Of a DNA stretch of 64,000 nt, positions 16,925 through 25,195 are shown one piece after another (the first letter of the stretch is position 1; every line of letters starts with the position of its first letter). The translations under genes were made by a program, and so were the position numbers. The stretch comes from Trichormus variabilis 0441 (GTDB lineage: Bacteria; Cyanobacteriota; Cyanobacteriia; Cyanobacteriales; Nostocaceae): positions 5,956,501 through 6,020,500 of the forward strand of contig NZ_CP047242.1 in the NCBI RefSeq assembly GCF_009856605.1, written 5' to 3'. The notes under the pieces are model-generated. The model was not told the origin of the DNA. It was given only the letters and a program-made list of their open reading frames with translations, and did no database searches.

Positions 16925-18094
16925 TTACTTACGACGGCGAAATAACCATCCTAACAGTGGCATAAAACCTAATCCAAAGATTGTACCGGGTTCGGGAACT
17001 AAGGTAGAGCGCACCGCAAAAGCTGTGTCTGGATTATCGCTAAATAAACCGTCTATACCTGTTTGATAAAATCGCTTATACTCTTCCTGGGGATTTCCTT
17101 GTAAGTTTGTTGGCAAGAAAACATCTTCATCGCGGAAAGTCCAAGCATGAACGATTAAGCCGGCTGCGTGAGCATCATCAACTAAGGTTGTGGGCGACAA
17201 TAAATTACCTTGACTATCTCTAGGAATAATTAAGTTTTTATTGGCTCCTATGCCATTAGCGTAGGTAGCGATTTCTGCTAAACCTAAAGGTGTAATTAAA
17301 TCCCTGTAAAGCCGAGAATCTGCATTAACTACAAAATCATAAGGTCTTCCACTAGGATTAATTAGTTGTACCAAAGAGACGTTAGTTAATTGATTGAGGT
17401 CTTTTAAATTGCTGACTTCAAATGATTGGATGTAAACTGGCGCAGTTTCATCAACATATCCATTGGCATTTAAAACGCTCACCAAAATTTCTTCCATTGA
17501 TAAACCAATGGAATCAAAATAAGTCGGGTGCTTAGTTTCAGGATAAATGCCAATAGTCCGTCCCAAGGCTGCGCTTTGTGCTTTGGCTAAATCGATGACT
17601 TCTTGCAAAGTAGGAATTTCAAACTGTCTGTCATATTGAGTATTCTGGGGACGGATACCAGGAATTCTCTCTATGGCGCGGAGAGTTTTTAATTCTTCTA
17701 GGGTAAAGTCTTCTGTAAACCAGCCTGTAATGGAGCGTCCATCGATGACTTTAGTGGTTTTGCGGTCTGCAAACTGTAGACGCTCATAAACATCTGTGCT
17801 GGTATCTGTGAGATTGAGCGTACCATCAGCATTCAAAATTGCTAAAGCGTTTTCGTGACGCGCGACTAAAACACCATCTTTAGTGGCAACTAAATCAGGT
17901 TCAATATAGTCAGCACCCATTTGAATGGCTAGTTCATAAGCGGCTAAGGTATGTTCTGGACGATAACCGCTAGCTCCCCGGTGTCCAATAACAATAGGCG
18001 CTTGACCCGTCAAGGTTCCTGCTAGGACTTTTTCTGTTGGCATAACTGTTAGTGTAGCCATTCCTAGCAAAAATGCTCCAAAGAAATGTCGCAT
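16925..18094 (-). CDS. glpQ: Glycerophosphodiester phosphodiesterase with PEP-CTERM sorting signal
   Basis: The 389-residue protein has a signal peptide (FFGAFLLGMATLTVMP, cleaved near VLAG). The GDPD domain starts with the catalytic VIGHRGASGYRPEHTLAAY, then metal-binding EPDLVATKDGVLVARHE. It would hydrolyse glycerophosphodiesters to sn-glycerol-3-phosphate and an alcohol, and the length fits the periplasmic GlpQ group. The last 24 residues are a PEP-CTERM tail: VPEPGTIFG, a hydrophobic stretch and RRRK. This points to exosortase processing and surface or extracellular placement. No exosortase gene is in the window. Confidence 0.9.
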   Translation of the reverse strand: MRHFFGAFLLGMATLTVMPTEKVLAGTLTGQAPIVIGHRGASGYRPEHTLAAYELAIQMGADYIEPDLVATKDGVLVARHENALAILNADGTLNLTDTSTDVYERLQFADRKTTKVIDGRSITGWFTEDFTLEELKTLRAIERIPGIRPQNTQYDRQFEIPTLQEVIDLAKAQSAALGRTIGIYPETKHPTYFDSIGLSMEEILVSVLNANGYVDETAPVYIQSFEVSNLKDLNQLTNVSLVQLINPSGRPYDFVVNADSRLYRDLITPLGLAEIATYANGIGANKNLIIPRDSQGNLLSPTTLVDDAHAAGLIVHAWTFRDEDVFLPTNLQGNPQEEYKRFYQTGIDGLFSDNPDTAFAVRSTLVPEPGTIFGLGFMPLLGWLFRRRK

Positions 18095-18571
18095 GATTTC
18101 TCCTCACAAGTATTTGGTTACAAAAAATTGCTGAAAATAACTCAAGCGCTTTGGGTTGGGACTTTGAGCTACTGAAGTTTTTTCTGTGAAAACACTTGTA
18201 TTAAGGTAGAAACCAAGCATTAAAGCCTAGTTAAACACTGATTATGTCTGTTTTAAGGATGAGGACTTATGTCAGAGTTTGAGAGGATCAATAGCACAAC
18301 AGGCGATCGCTGCTATTATTCTCAACAGAGGTAGCTCAGGATGGTAATCCCATGACGAATAACAGTACAGTATGATGCTATTTTGTCAAAAAATTTCCCA
18401 AAAACCACATAATTTGTGATTCAGCAATAGAGATTAAGATTCTTTAACTGGAATTTGGCATTAAAATTAGACGGACTACAAAAATTTATTCATAAATTAG
18501 TAACAATATTGACCGTACTCAAGTAGTCTCACTGCGAGATAGTAAACATTAACTCATACTAGGAGAAGACA
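18095..18571. other. Divergent promoter region glpQ / rodZ-like
   Basis: A 477-base AT-rich region between divergent genes. I see ordinary promoter-like sequence and one GCGATCGC word, and no RNA gene that I can support. Confidence 0.5.
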
Positions 18572-19453
18572 GTGAACCTATTAAATGAGGCCCAAGAACA
18601 ACAACTTAAGGAAATAAGTAAATATTTATTACAAGTAAGACAAGAGAAAGGTATACGTATAGAAGAAGTAGCTGCTAAAACAAATATTAGACTATATTTC
18701 TTACAATCTTTAGATGCAGGCAAGTTTGCTGAACTACCTGAGCCTGTTTACATCCAAGGATTTATCCGTCGCTATGCAGATATCTTGGGTTTGGATGGAC
18801 AGGCGTTGGCGAAAAGTTTTAGTGTCAATGGTGAATCTGCAATTCAAGAATCCCATCGTGATGACAAAGAACAGATAAAAGAAAAACCAAAAATTCGTAT
18901 TCCTTTGTTTGTCCCTTACGTTTTATTGCTAGCAGTTGCGGCGGTTGGACTGATTTATGTACTTAATCCCAAACTAATCACTCAATCTCTGGCCAATAAA
19001 CAAGAATCAGAAACGACTACCCCAAAACAAGCCGAGCCTTCACCCTTGACAGTTGCACCCCAGGCTCAAACACCAGAATCACCAGAATCAATAGTTTCAG
19101 ACTCGGAAAATTCCCCATCATCATCTACCCCAGCAGCTTTAGGCGATAGTTCTACGACCACACCATCAGCCACACCTGGTAATGAAAATAATGGTAATTC
19201 AGCCGTTGCAGTGACGTTAGAACTACAAGGTAATTCATGGTTACAAGTAAAAGCCGATGGTAAGACAGAATTTGTTGGCGAATTAACCAAAGGCGATCGC
19301 CGAACATGGACAGCAAAAAAACAGCTAACTGTACGTTCTGGTAATGCAGGGGCTGTACTAATTTCCGTCAACGAGAAGCCAGCAGAACCCCTGGGCAGTA
19401 ATGGTATTGTCAAAGAAGTAACATATACTCCGGAAGTGGTGAGTCAGCAATAA
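18572..19453 (+). CDS. RodZ-like helix-turn-helix / DUF4115 membrane protein
   Basis: The start is GTG at 18572, with AGGAG at 18561-18565. Residues 10-90 form a RodZ-type HTH (LQVRQEKGIRIEEVAAKTNI, then YIQGFIRRYADILGLD). A single membrane span lies at about 112-132 (PLFVPYVLLLAVAAVGLIYV). A Pro/Ser/Thr-rich linker follows, then a C-terminal DUF4115 domain (LELQGNSWLQVKADGKTEFV). RodZ links MreB to the membrane in rod-shaped bacteria; whether this protein does so in a filament is not known. It is convergent with gatA. Confidence 0.85.
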   Translation: MNLLNEAQEQQLKEISKYLLQVRQEKGIRIEEVAAKTNIRLYFLQSLDAGKFAELPEPVYIQGFIRRYADILGLDGQALAKSFSVNGESAIQESHRDDKEQIKEKPKIRIPLFVPYVLLLAVAAVGLIYVLNPKLITQSLANKQESETTTPKQAEPSPLTVAPQAQTPESPESIVSDSENSPSSSTPAALGDSSTTTPSATPGNENNGNSAVAVTLELQGNSWLQVKADGKTEFVGELTKGDRRTWTAKKQLTVRSGNAGAVLISVNEKPAEPLGSNGIVKEVTYTPEVVSQQ

Positions 19454-19500
19454 TAGGTCATGGGTCAATTGTCATTAGTTAGTAAAAAACTCAAGAACAA

Positions 19501-19521
19501 CTGACCACTGACCACTGACCA
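19501..19521. repeat. Heptamer short tandem repeat
   Basis: Three CTGACCA units lie between the convergent rodZ-like and gatA genes. Confidence 0.7.
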
Positions 19522-19529
19522 CCAAACAT

Positions 19530-20990
19530 TTAAGAAATTTTTGGCTGACTTAGATGCCAACTAGTGGACTGTTCATAAGCGTAAGCTACTTGTAGTAGTT
19601 GGTCTTCTCGTAGTACTTTGCCAATTAGTTGTAGTCCAATTGGTAATCCCTGCTCATCAAAACCACAGGGGAGGCTTAAACCTGGAAGACCAGCCAAGTT
19701 AACGGGAATAGTCATCAAGTCGTTTAAGTACATACTGATGGGGTCAGCAGTTTTTTCTCCTGCTTTAAATGCTGTGGTGGGAGCAGTTGGAGAAACTAAC
19801 ACATCTACATTTTTGAAGGCATTTTCAAAGTCTTGCTTAATCAAAGTACGCACTTTTTGGGCTTTGAGATAATAAGCATCGTAATAGCCAGCCGAAAGAG
19901 CGTAAGTACCAATCATGATTCGTCGCTTGACTTCTGCACCGAAGCCAGTGGCGCGGGTACGCTTATACATAGACAGTAAATTGTCTCCTTCCGGCGCACG
20001 CCAGCCATATTTTACGCCATCGTAGCGGGCTAGGTTGGCTGATGCTTCTGATGGAGCAATGATGTAATAGCTAGGTACGCCATAACGGAAGTTAGGACAG
20101 GAAATTACATGAATTTCAGCCCCTAGACGTTGTAATTGTTCGATCGCTTTAGTAACAGCTTGTTCAACAACAGAATCTAAACCTTCGCCAAAAGTTTCTT
20201 TGATTACGCCAATCCTCAGTTTACCTCTGGCTTTGAGGTCTGGTTTTAAGCTAGCTACATAGTCAGGGATTTCCACTTTGAGACTGGTGGAATCTTTGGG
20301 ATCATAACCTGCGATCGCCTTTAATAGTATCGCTGTATCTTCTACTGACTTGCCAAAGGGGCCAATTTGATCCAAGGATGAAGCGTAAGCTACCAAGCCA
20401 TAACGGGAAACTAGACCATAGGTGGGTTTGAGTCCTACCACACCACAAAAAGAAGCTGGTTGACGAATGGAACCACCGGTATCCGAACCCAGCGCTACCA
20501 CACATTCTTCCGCCGCCACAGCCGCAGCTGAACCACCAGAAGAACCGCCAGGAACTCTCGATAAATCCCAAGGATTAGCTGTCACTTGATAGGCAGAATT
20601 TTCAGTAGAACTGCCCATTGCAAATTCATCTAAATTGGTTTTACCAACCACTACAGCCCCTGCATCCAGAAGTTTTTGTGTCACAGTTGACTCATAAGGC
20701 GGCACAAAATTTTCCAGAATCCGCGAAGCGCAGGTGGTGGGGATTCCCTTGGTACACATATTGTCCTTAACACCGATAGGAATCCCCGCCAGTAGCCCAA
20801 TTTCCTCGCCTGCTGCTATTTTGGCATCCACAGCACGAGCCTGTTCTAACGCCTGCTGTGCCGTGATGTGTAAGAAACTATGCAGCTTTGGCTCTAGCTC
20901 TTGAATGTGGTCTAAAGTTTCTTGGGTAATTTCAACGGCAGAACGTTCTTTTTTAACTAGCTGTTCGTGCAACTCGCGGATGGATGCCAT
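19530..20990 (-). CDS. gatA: Aspartyl/glutamyl-tRNA amidotransferase subunit A
   Basis: The 486-residue amidase-signature protein supplies ammonia from glutamine to convert Glu-tRNA(Gln) to Gln-tRNA(Gln), and also Asp-tRNA(Asn), within the GatCAB complex. The catalytic Lys is in PIGVKDNM. The signature is [14 protein letters not shown], and the cis-Ser and nucleophile Ser are in [16 protein letters not shown]. The length is normal for GatA. gatB and gatC are not nearby, as is usual in cyanobacteria. Confidence 0.97.
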   Translation of the reverse strand: MASIRELHEQLVKKERSAVEITQETLDHIQELEPKLHSFLHITAQQALEQARAVDAKIAAGEEIGLLAGIPIGVKDNMCTKGIPTTCASRILENFVPPYESTVTQKLLDAGAVVVGKTNLDEFAMGSSTENSAYQVTANPWDLSRVPGGSSGGSAAAVAAEECVVALGSDTGGSIRQPASFCGVVGLKPTYGLVSRYGLVAYASSLDQIGPFGKSVEDTAILLKAIAGYDPKDSTSLKVEIPDYVASLKPDLKARGKLRIGVIKETFGEGLDSVVEQAVTKAIEQLQRLGAEIHVISCPNFRYGVPSYYIIAPSEASANLARYDGVKYGWRAPEGDNLLSMYKRTRATGFGAEVKRRIMIGTYALSAGYYDAYYLKAQKVRTLIKQDFENAFKNVDVLVSPTAPTTAFKAGEKTADPISMYLNDLMTIPVNLAGLPGLSLPCGFDEQGLPIGLQLIGKVLREDQLLQVAYAYEQSTSWHLSQPKIS

Positions 20991-21506
20991 GATTGCTCTC
21001 TTAGTGACTCAAGTCATTGATTTTAGTACATATTGTGCGGGATTGGTCAATGGTCAGTTGCCAATTGTCAGTGGTGAGGCAGTGCGTTGGGGAGACAGCG
21101 CTGTGGGCGGCTTTGCCGACTTGAAGCGACTGTCGTCGGGTTCCCCGACTTGTAGCAACTGCCGTTCCCCGGAGGGGTTAGTTGTCAATAGAAGAAACGT
21201 TGTATACAAAGTCTGTACATTAATTCCTCTCCTTGCTCCCTCCGAAGTTCCCTTTACCCAATTCTTAATGAAAGAAACAGCAAATAGGTGTGTAATAACC
21301 GTATTCTTAGTGTTTATTTAAAATTTAACAAAAAATAGTAAGAAATTGCTGAATAATTGGCTAATAATTTTAGCTATTGTGGTGTAAGGCTATAGCAGTG
21401 TTCACTCGCCAATAAATTATATAAGATGGATTTTAGTAAAAGTTAAATTTTAGCTAAATATAGAAATTAATTGCTTAACTAGCAAATTATTTTGAGGTAT
21501 AAATAG
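20991..21506. other. Gene-free stretch between gatA and dnaE-C, with small dispersed repeats
   Basis: This is the divergent upstream region of both genes. It holds clustered small repeats at about 21080-21180: two 16-base direct copies of CGACTTGWAGCRACTG (21117-21132 and 21146-21161) around a GTCGGGTTCCCCGAC palindrome. The part from 21300 on is AT-rich and probably carries the dnaE-C promoter. Confidence 0.55.
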
Positions 21507-21614
21507 ATGATAAAAATAGCAAGCCGTAAGTTTTTGGGTGTAGAAAATGTCTATGACATTGGGGTTGGACGTGATCACAATTTTTTCGTCAAAAATGGAT
21601 TAATAGCTTCTAAT
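21507..21614 (+). other. DnaE split intein, C-terminal fragment coding region
   Basis: 36 codons end in Ala-Ser-Asn, followed by the +1 Cys codon at 21615-21617. The conserved block F (VYDIG..RDHNF) and terminal Asn needed for cyclisation are present. Ser replaces the usual penultimate His, as in other DnaE inteins. Confidence 0.95.
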
Positions 21615-22859
21615 TGTTTCAATAAATCCCATTCCACAGCTTATGGATATGTTACTTATCAAACTGCATATCTAAAAGCTAATTATCCATTGGAATATAT
21701 GGCGGCGTTGCTGACGGCTAACAGCAACGATACAGACAAGGTGCAGAAATATATTTCTACCTGTCTAAGCATGAATATTCAGATAGAACCGCCGGACATC
21801 AATCGCTCAGGTGTAGACTTTACCCCAGTCGCGGGTAAGATATTATTTGGATTTTCGGCTGTGAGAAACGTAGGACAGAATGCGATCGCCTCAGTTTTAG
21901 AAGCAAGAGAGACAACAGGAGAGTTTAAATCATTAGCTGATTTCTGCGATCGCGTAGACTTGCGTGCTGTTAATCGCCGCACCCTTGAATCACTAATTTA
22001 CTGTGGAGCCTTTGACAAAATTGAAGCGAATCGTCACCAATTAATCCAAGATTTAGAATTAGTCTATGATTGGGCCCAATCCCGTGCTAGAGATCGTGCT
22101 AGTGGTCAAGGAAACCTGTTTGATTTATTAGGTGGATATTCTTCTACTAGTACCAAAACAGCTAATAATGCCTTTGAAACTGCTCCTAAAGCTAAACCTG
22201 TACTAGATTATCCCCCACAGGAAAAATTACGCTTAGAAAAAGAATTATTAGGATTTTATGTCTCCGACCATCCCTTAAAATCTTTAAGGTCAGTAGCACC
22301 ACTTTTAACACCAATTAATCTTTCACAACTAGGAGAACAACGAGAAGACACAAGATTGTGTGTGATTGTCATGCTTAACGGTGTAAAAAAAGTCATGACA
22401 AAGAAAGGCGATGCAATGGCAATTCTGCAACTTGAAGACTTAACATCTCAATCAGAAGCAGTAGTTTTTCCGAAAACTTATGAGCGCATTAGTTTCTTAC
22501 TTCAAGTAGATGCCAGATTAATTATTTGGGGTAAAGTAGACCGACGAGACGAACAAACTCAATTAATTGTAGAAGATGCAGAGCCAGTAGAAACTGTACA
22601 AATGGTGATGGTAGAACTTCAGCCTCAACAAGCAGCCAATATTGAAGAACTACACCGCTTAAAAACAATTTTGCAAGAACAATGTGGAGATAAAGAAAAA
22701 GCCAAAATGCCCATAATTGGAATTGTGCAATCTGAAAATTCTCGGCGATTAGTGCGCTTAGGTTGGCAATTTTGTGTTCAAGATGCTCGAATTACCGTGC
22801 AAGCATTACAAAATGCGAGATTTCCAGCACAACTTAAACCTCTGATTGGTGGTTCATGA
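21507..22859 (+). CDS. dnaE: DNA polymerase III alpha subunit, C-terminal half with split-intein C part
   Basis: Residues 1-36 are the C-terminal piece of the cyanobacterial DnaE split intein (MIKIASRKFLGVENVYDIGV, then DHNF and ending ASN). The extein begins at Cys37 (CFNKSHSTAYGYVTYQ), directly continuing Pol III alpha. The next 414 residues cover the end of the fingers region, helix-hairpin-helix, and an OB fold (about 285-370, LCVIVMLNGVKKVMTKKGD). A separate dnaE-N gene must exist elsewhere; the two translated halves are joined by protein trans-splicing to give the replicative polymerase. The start ATG is fixed by the intein. Polymerase catalytic Asp residues lie in the other half. Confidence 0.97.
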   Translation: MIKIASRKFLGVENVYDIGVGRDHNFFVKNGLIASNCFNKSHSTAYGYVTYQTAYLKANYPLEYMAALLTANSNDTDKVQKYISTCLSMNIQIEPPDINRSGVDFTPVAGKILFGFSAVRNVGQNAIASVLEARETTGEFKSLADFCDRVDLRAVNRRTLESLIYCGAFDKIEANRHQLIQDLELVYDWAQSRARDRASGQGNLFDLLGGYSSTSTKTANNAFETAPKAKPVLDYPPQEKLRLEKELLGFYVSDHPLKSLRSVAPLLTPINLSQLGEQREDTRLCVIVMLNGVKKVMTKKGDAMAILQLEDLTSQSEAVVFPKTYERISFLLQVDARLIIWGKVDRRDEQTQLIVEDAEPVETVQMVMVELQPQQAANIEELHRLKTILQEQCGDKEKAKMPIIGIVQSENSRRLVRLGWQFCVQDARITVQALQNARFPAQLKPLIGGS

Positions 22860-23145
22860 GGAGATGAAATAGGAAGTGAGAAGAGGCAATACTTCTCTGC
22901 GTTCTTGAGTGTGTCGTAGGCTCAGTAACAAGGTGTAGGGGAAAGAATATCTTACTCAGTACTCAGTATTACTGAGAAATAATCATATTAGTTAAACTAC
23001 TACGTCAACAGTATATTGACATAGTAATTCTTGGGCTTCACAGTTTTTTTCGTTACTTATGCGGATGATGTTTTCCTGTAGTAAGTGGTATCTTTTTATG
23101 CCATGAGGATTTGGGCAAGAGCTAGGGGAAGGAGTTAATATTTTG

Positions 23146-23691
23146 ATGATTGCAAATGATTTGAGTAAGTTTGTTTCCTATTGTAAAAAAATTCAACCCC
23201 AAACTCAGGAGGACATCAAGCAGTTTTTTGAAGGGGTGATTGCCTTTCCTTATGATAAGGAACTTCTTTTGCAGGCTTATTTATTTTTAAATATTCAAAA
23301 CTTGTTCCCTTCATGTTATGAATTGCTCTTATTTGAAAAGTCCCCAATTGCCGATTATACAGACCTGGGTAAATGTGATTTTGTTTACCTGACATTTCAA
23401 GGTAATCTGTTTTTAATTGAGACAAAATTTATTGATACAGAAGCAACAGGCGCAACAGAAAGAAAACGCAGAAATAAACATAGAAATAAGGTATTTGAAC
23501 AAGTAATTACCTTAAAAAGTCGGTTTGGTGAATATTGGGACATACGCTCTGAACAGTTGGAATGTGGGGTTTTTACCACGGATTCGGATATTGATTGGCG
23601 AGGAAATAGTATAAATGTTACGACTAAATCTATATCGATAGATAGCCTAGAAAAGTGGCGTAGAACCTATAAGCAAATTAATCAAACTTAG
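23146..23691 (+). CDS. Hypothetical protein with PD-(D/E)XK nuclease-like core
   Basis: A 181-residue protein from ATG 23146, behind GGGGAAGGAG (23125-23134). The stretch LGKCDFVYLTFQGNLFLIET followed by K has an Asp, a beta-strand and E-T-K in the spacing of the PD-(D/E)XK nuclease core. A basic stretch ERKRRNKHRNKVFEQV comes after it and could contact nucleic acid. The metal-binding pattern is seen, but the family is not one I recognise, and no methyltransferase partner is nearby. It could be a solitary nuclease or a non-catalytic relative. Confidence 0.55.
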   Translation: MIANDLSKFVSYCKKIQPQTQEDIKQFFEGVIAFPYDKELLLQAYLFLNIQNLFPSCYELLLFEKSPIADYTDLGKCDFVYLTFQGNLFLIETKFIDTEATGATERKRRNKHRNKVFEQVITLKSRFGEYWDIRSEQLECGVFTTDSDIDWRGNSINVTTKSISIDSLEKWRRTYKQINQT

Positions 23692-24038
23692 TTTTTTAAG
23701 ATTCTTAAATATTGTATGATTTTGGGCGATCGCTGATATTTTCTATAGTTCGGAATAGCATTCTATATCTTTAAAAATTTCCATTCAATAAACTTAATAT
23801 ATTAAAAGGATGTTAGGGACAGTATAGCAATCTGCCCCTATTTGTATGTAATTTTGTTTGTCGCCGACAACACCTTTTGATTAACACACAGAGGAGCGGA
23901 GGAGATCCTTGCACAGCGATTAGTGATTTTTTTAATTGCAAGTCCCCAAACTGATGAACTCAATTTACTATTTTATAGTACAATTGTACTTAATTTATAA
24001 AAATATCATGCAAACTCAGTAGGAGGGCGATAACATTT
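23692..24038. other. Gene-free stretch
   Basis: About 347 AT-rich bases between two same-strand hypothetical genes. AGGAGG at 24020-24025 is the ribosome site of the gene at 24039. Nothing else can be supported. Confidence 0.5.
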
Positions 24039-24479
24039 ATGAAACAAATCGAACCTAGCTACAAGACTACTATTTCCCTGCCATTAATGTTGCCACAGGT
24101 AACAGTAAATAAAGCCATAGTGCCTCTACAACCCCAATCGGAAAGTCTGAGCAGTGGATGGGAGCGTTTGATTACCGTTGTGCAGCATATCAACCAGATG
24201 GCAATAGAGTTAGAGGCAAAGATATTAGAACTCAAGACAATAGCTAGTACGATTAATAGTCAAATTAATTATTTAACAGAAAATAGCGATCGCCCATATA
24301 TCAGTATTTGCCAGTATTCATCGGTGAGTGTCCCTGTGGTGAAACAACAGCCAGATCAATCATTTATTCTGACAACCCGAAAAGTTGATTTATTTCGAGC
24401 CGAGCGAGAAGCGGCACAACTAGCGCAACAACTCCGCCAGCACACACAAAAGAAAAAATCTGCACCCATGAGGAATTGA
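24039..24479 (+). CDS. Hypothetical coiled-coil protein
   Basis: This 146-residue protein has a predicted helix or coiled coil at about 45-80 (MAIELEAKILELKTIASTIN) and a second basic helix at the end (REAAQLAQQLRQHTQKKKSA). There is no signal peptide, membrane span or motif I know. A strong AGGAGG precedes the ATG by 13 bases. The family is unknown; a structural or scaffold role would fit the composition but is a guess. Confidence 0.55.
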   Translation: MKQIEPSYKTTISLPLMLPQVTVNKAIVPLQPQSESLSSGWERLITVVQHINQMAIELEAKILELKTIASTINSQINYLTENSDRPYISICQYSSVSVPVVKQQPDQSFILTTRKVDLFRAEREAAQLAQQLRQHTQKKKSAPMRN

Positions 24480-24715
24480 AGGCAGGGGGAAAAGAAAATT
24501 ATTAGCAACTGACTATTGACTAATTAGTATGTTTACCCGTTGGGCTGTAACAGTTATGCTGAAGGAAGTCATATCTTGAAACTCCCAGGCACTTCGTGTT
24601 GCTACGTGCAGGGATTCTTAGGCTAATCACGGGCATTAAACCAGATGAAAAGCAACTGACGAATGACAACTGACAACTGACACACGCAGTGCAACTAAAA
24701 AGAGGTTAAGAGAAG

Positions 24716-25057
24716 GTGTTAAGAACACTTTTAGTAATTGTCATTGGTTTCTTACCGTCTATGTTCTCCTTGTGGGTAATCCGTAAAACCCAATTACGGA
24801 CACGCTCACGCCTCAGACAAGCAGCCACAAATATTGCTAGGGTGCGGATACAGCAAAATATTAGACCTTTAGAAAGCGATCGCTATTATTTAGAAGGGGT
24901 AGGCTACTTAATTGGTGACATCAGTTGCAAATTCAACGCACGTTCTGGCTATCTCCGTTGTGCTGTTAATCCCAGAGGCCCTTGTCAGGGTTGCCGCTAT
25001 TATGAATGCCCTATGAGTGATGAAAACTCAACAGGGTATAAGGGTATAGGGGTATAG
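24716..25057 (+). CDS. DUF6464 family membrane-anchored cysteine protein
   Basis: GTG start at 24716 within AGAAGGTG. The first 22 residues form a membrane anchor (LLVIVIGFLPSMFSLWVI). The conserved C-terminal part has four Cys: GDISCKFNARSGYLRCAVNP and GPCQGCRYYECP, resembling a small metal-binding knuckle and matching DUF6464 of cyanobacteria. The last residues (GYKGIGV) and the stop codon are read from the 8-base tandem repeat that begins inside the gene, so the natural C-terminus was probably altered by repeat growth. Confidence 0.7.
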   Translation: MLRTLLVIVIGFLPSMFSLWVIRKTQLRTRSRLRQAATNIARVRIQQNIRPLESDRYYLEGVGYLIGDISCKFNARSGYLRCAVNPRGPCQGCRYYECPMSDENSTGYKGIGV

Positions 25058-25098
25058 GGGTATAGGGGTTTATGGGTATAGGGGTATGGGGGTATAGA
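25034..25098. repeat. Octamer short tandem repeat (GGGGTATA)
   Basis: About seven imperfect copies of GGGGTATA overlap the 3' end and stop codon of the DUF6464 gene. The same unit occurs at 30855-30880 and, inverted, at 36462-36501. Confidence 0.85.
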
Positions 25099-25195
25099 GG
25101 CTAAGAGAAGAACAGTATTTATAAGGTATCTTGATTTAATTATTAGTTGTTTCCCTCACACCCCTAAACCCTCACACCCTTACACCCCTAAATCC

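Noticed and set aside
18285..18365. tRNA-like words (GAGGTAGCTCAGGATGG) upstream of the rodZ-like gene
   Set aside because: No acceptor stem, T-loop GTTCRANYC or anticodon arm could be assembled around it.
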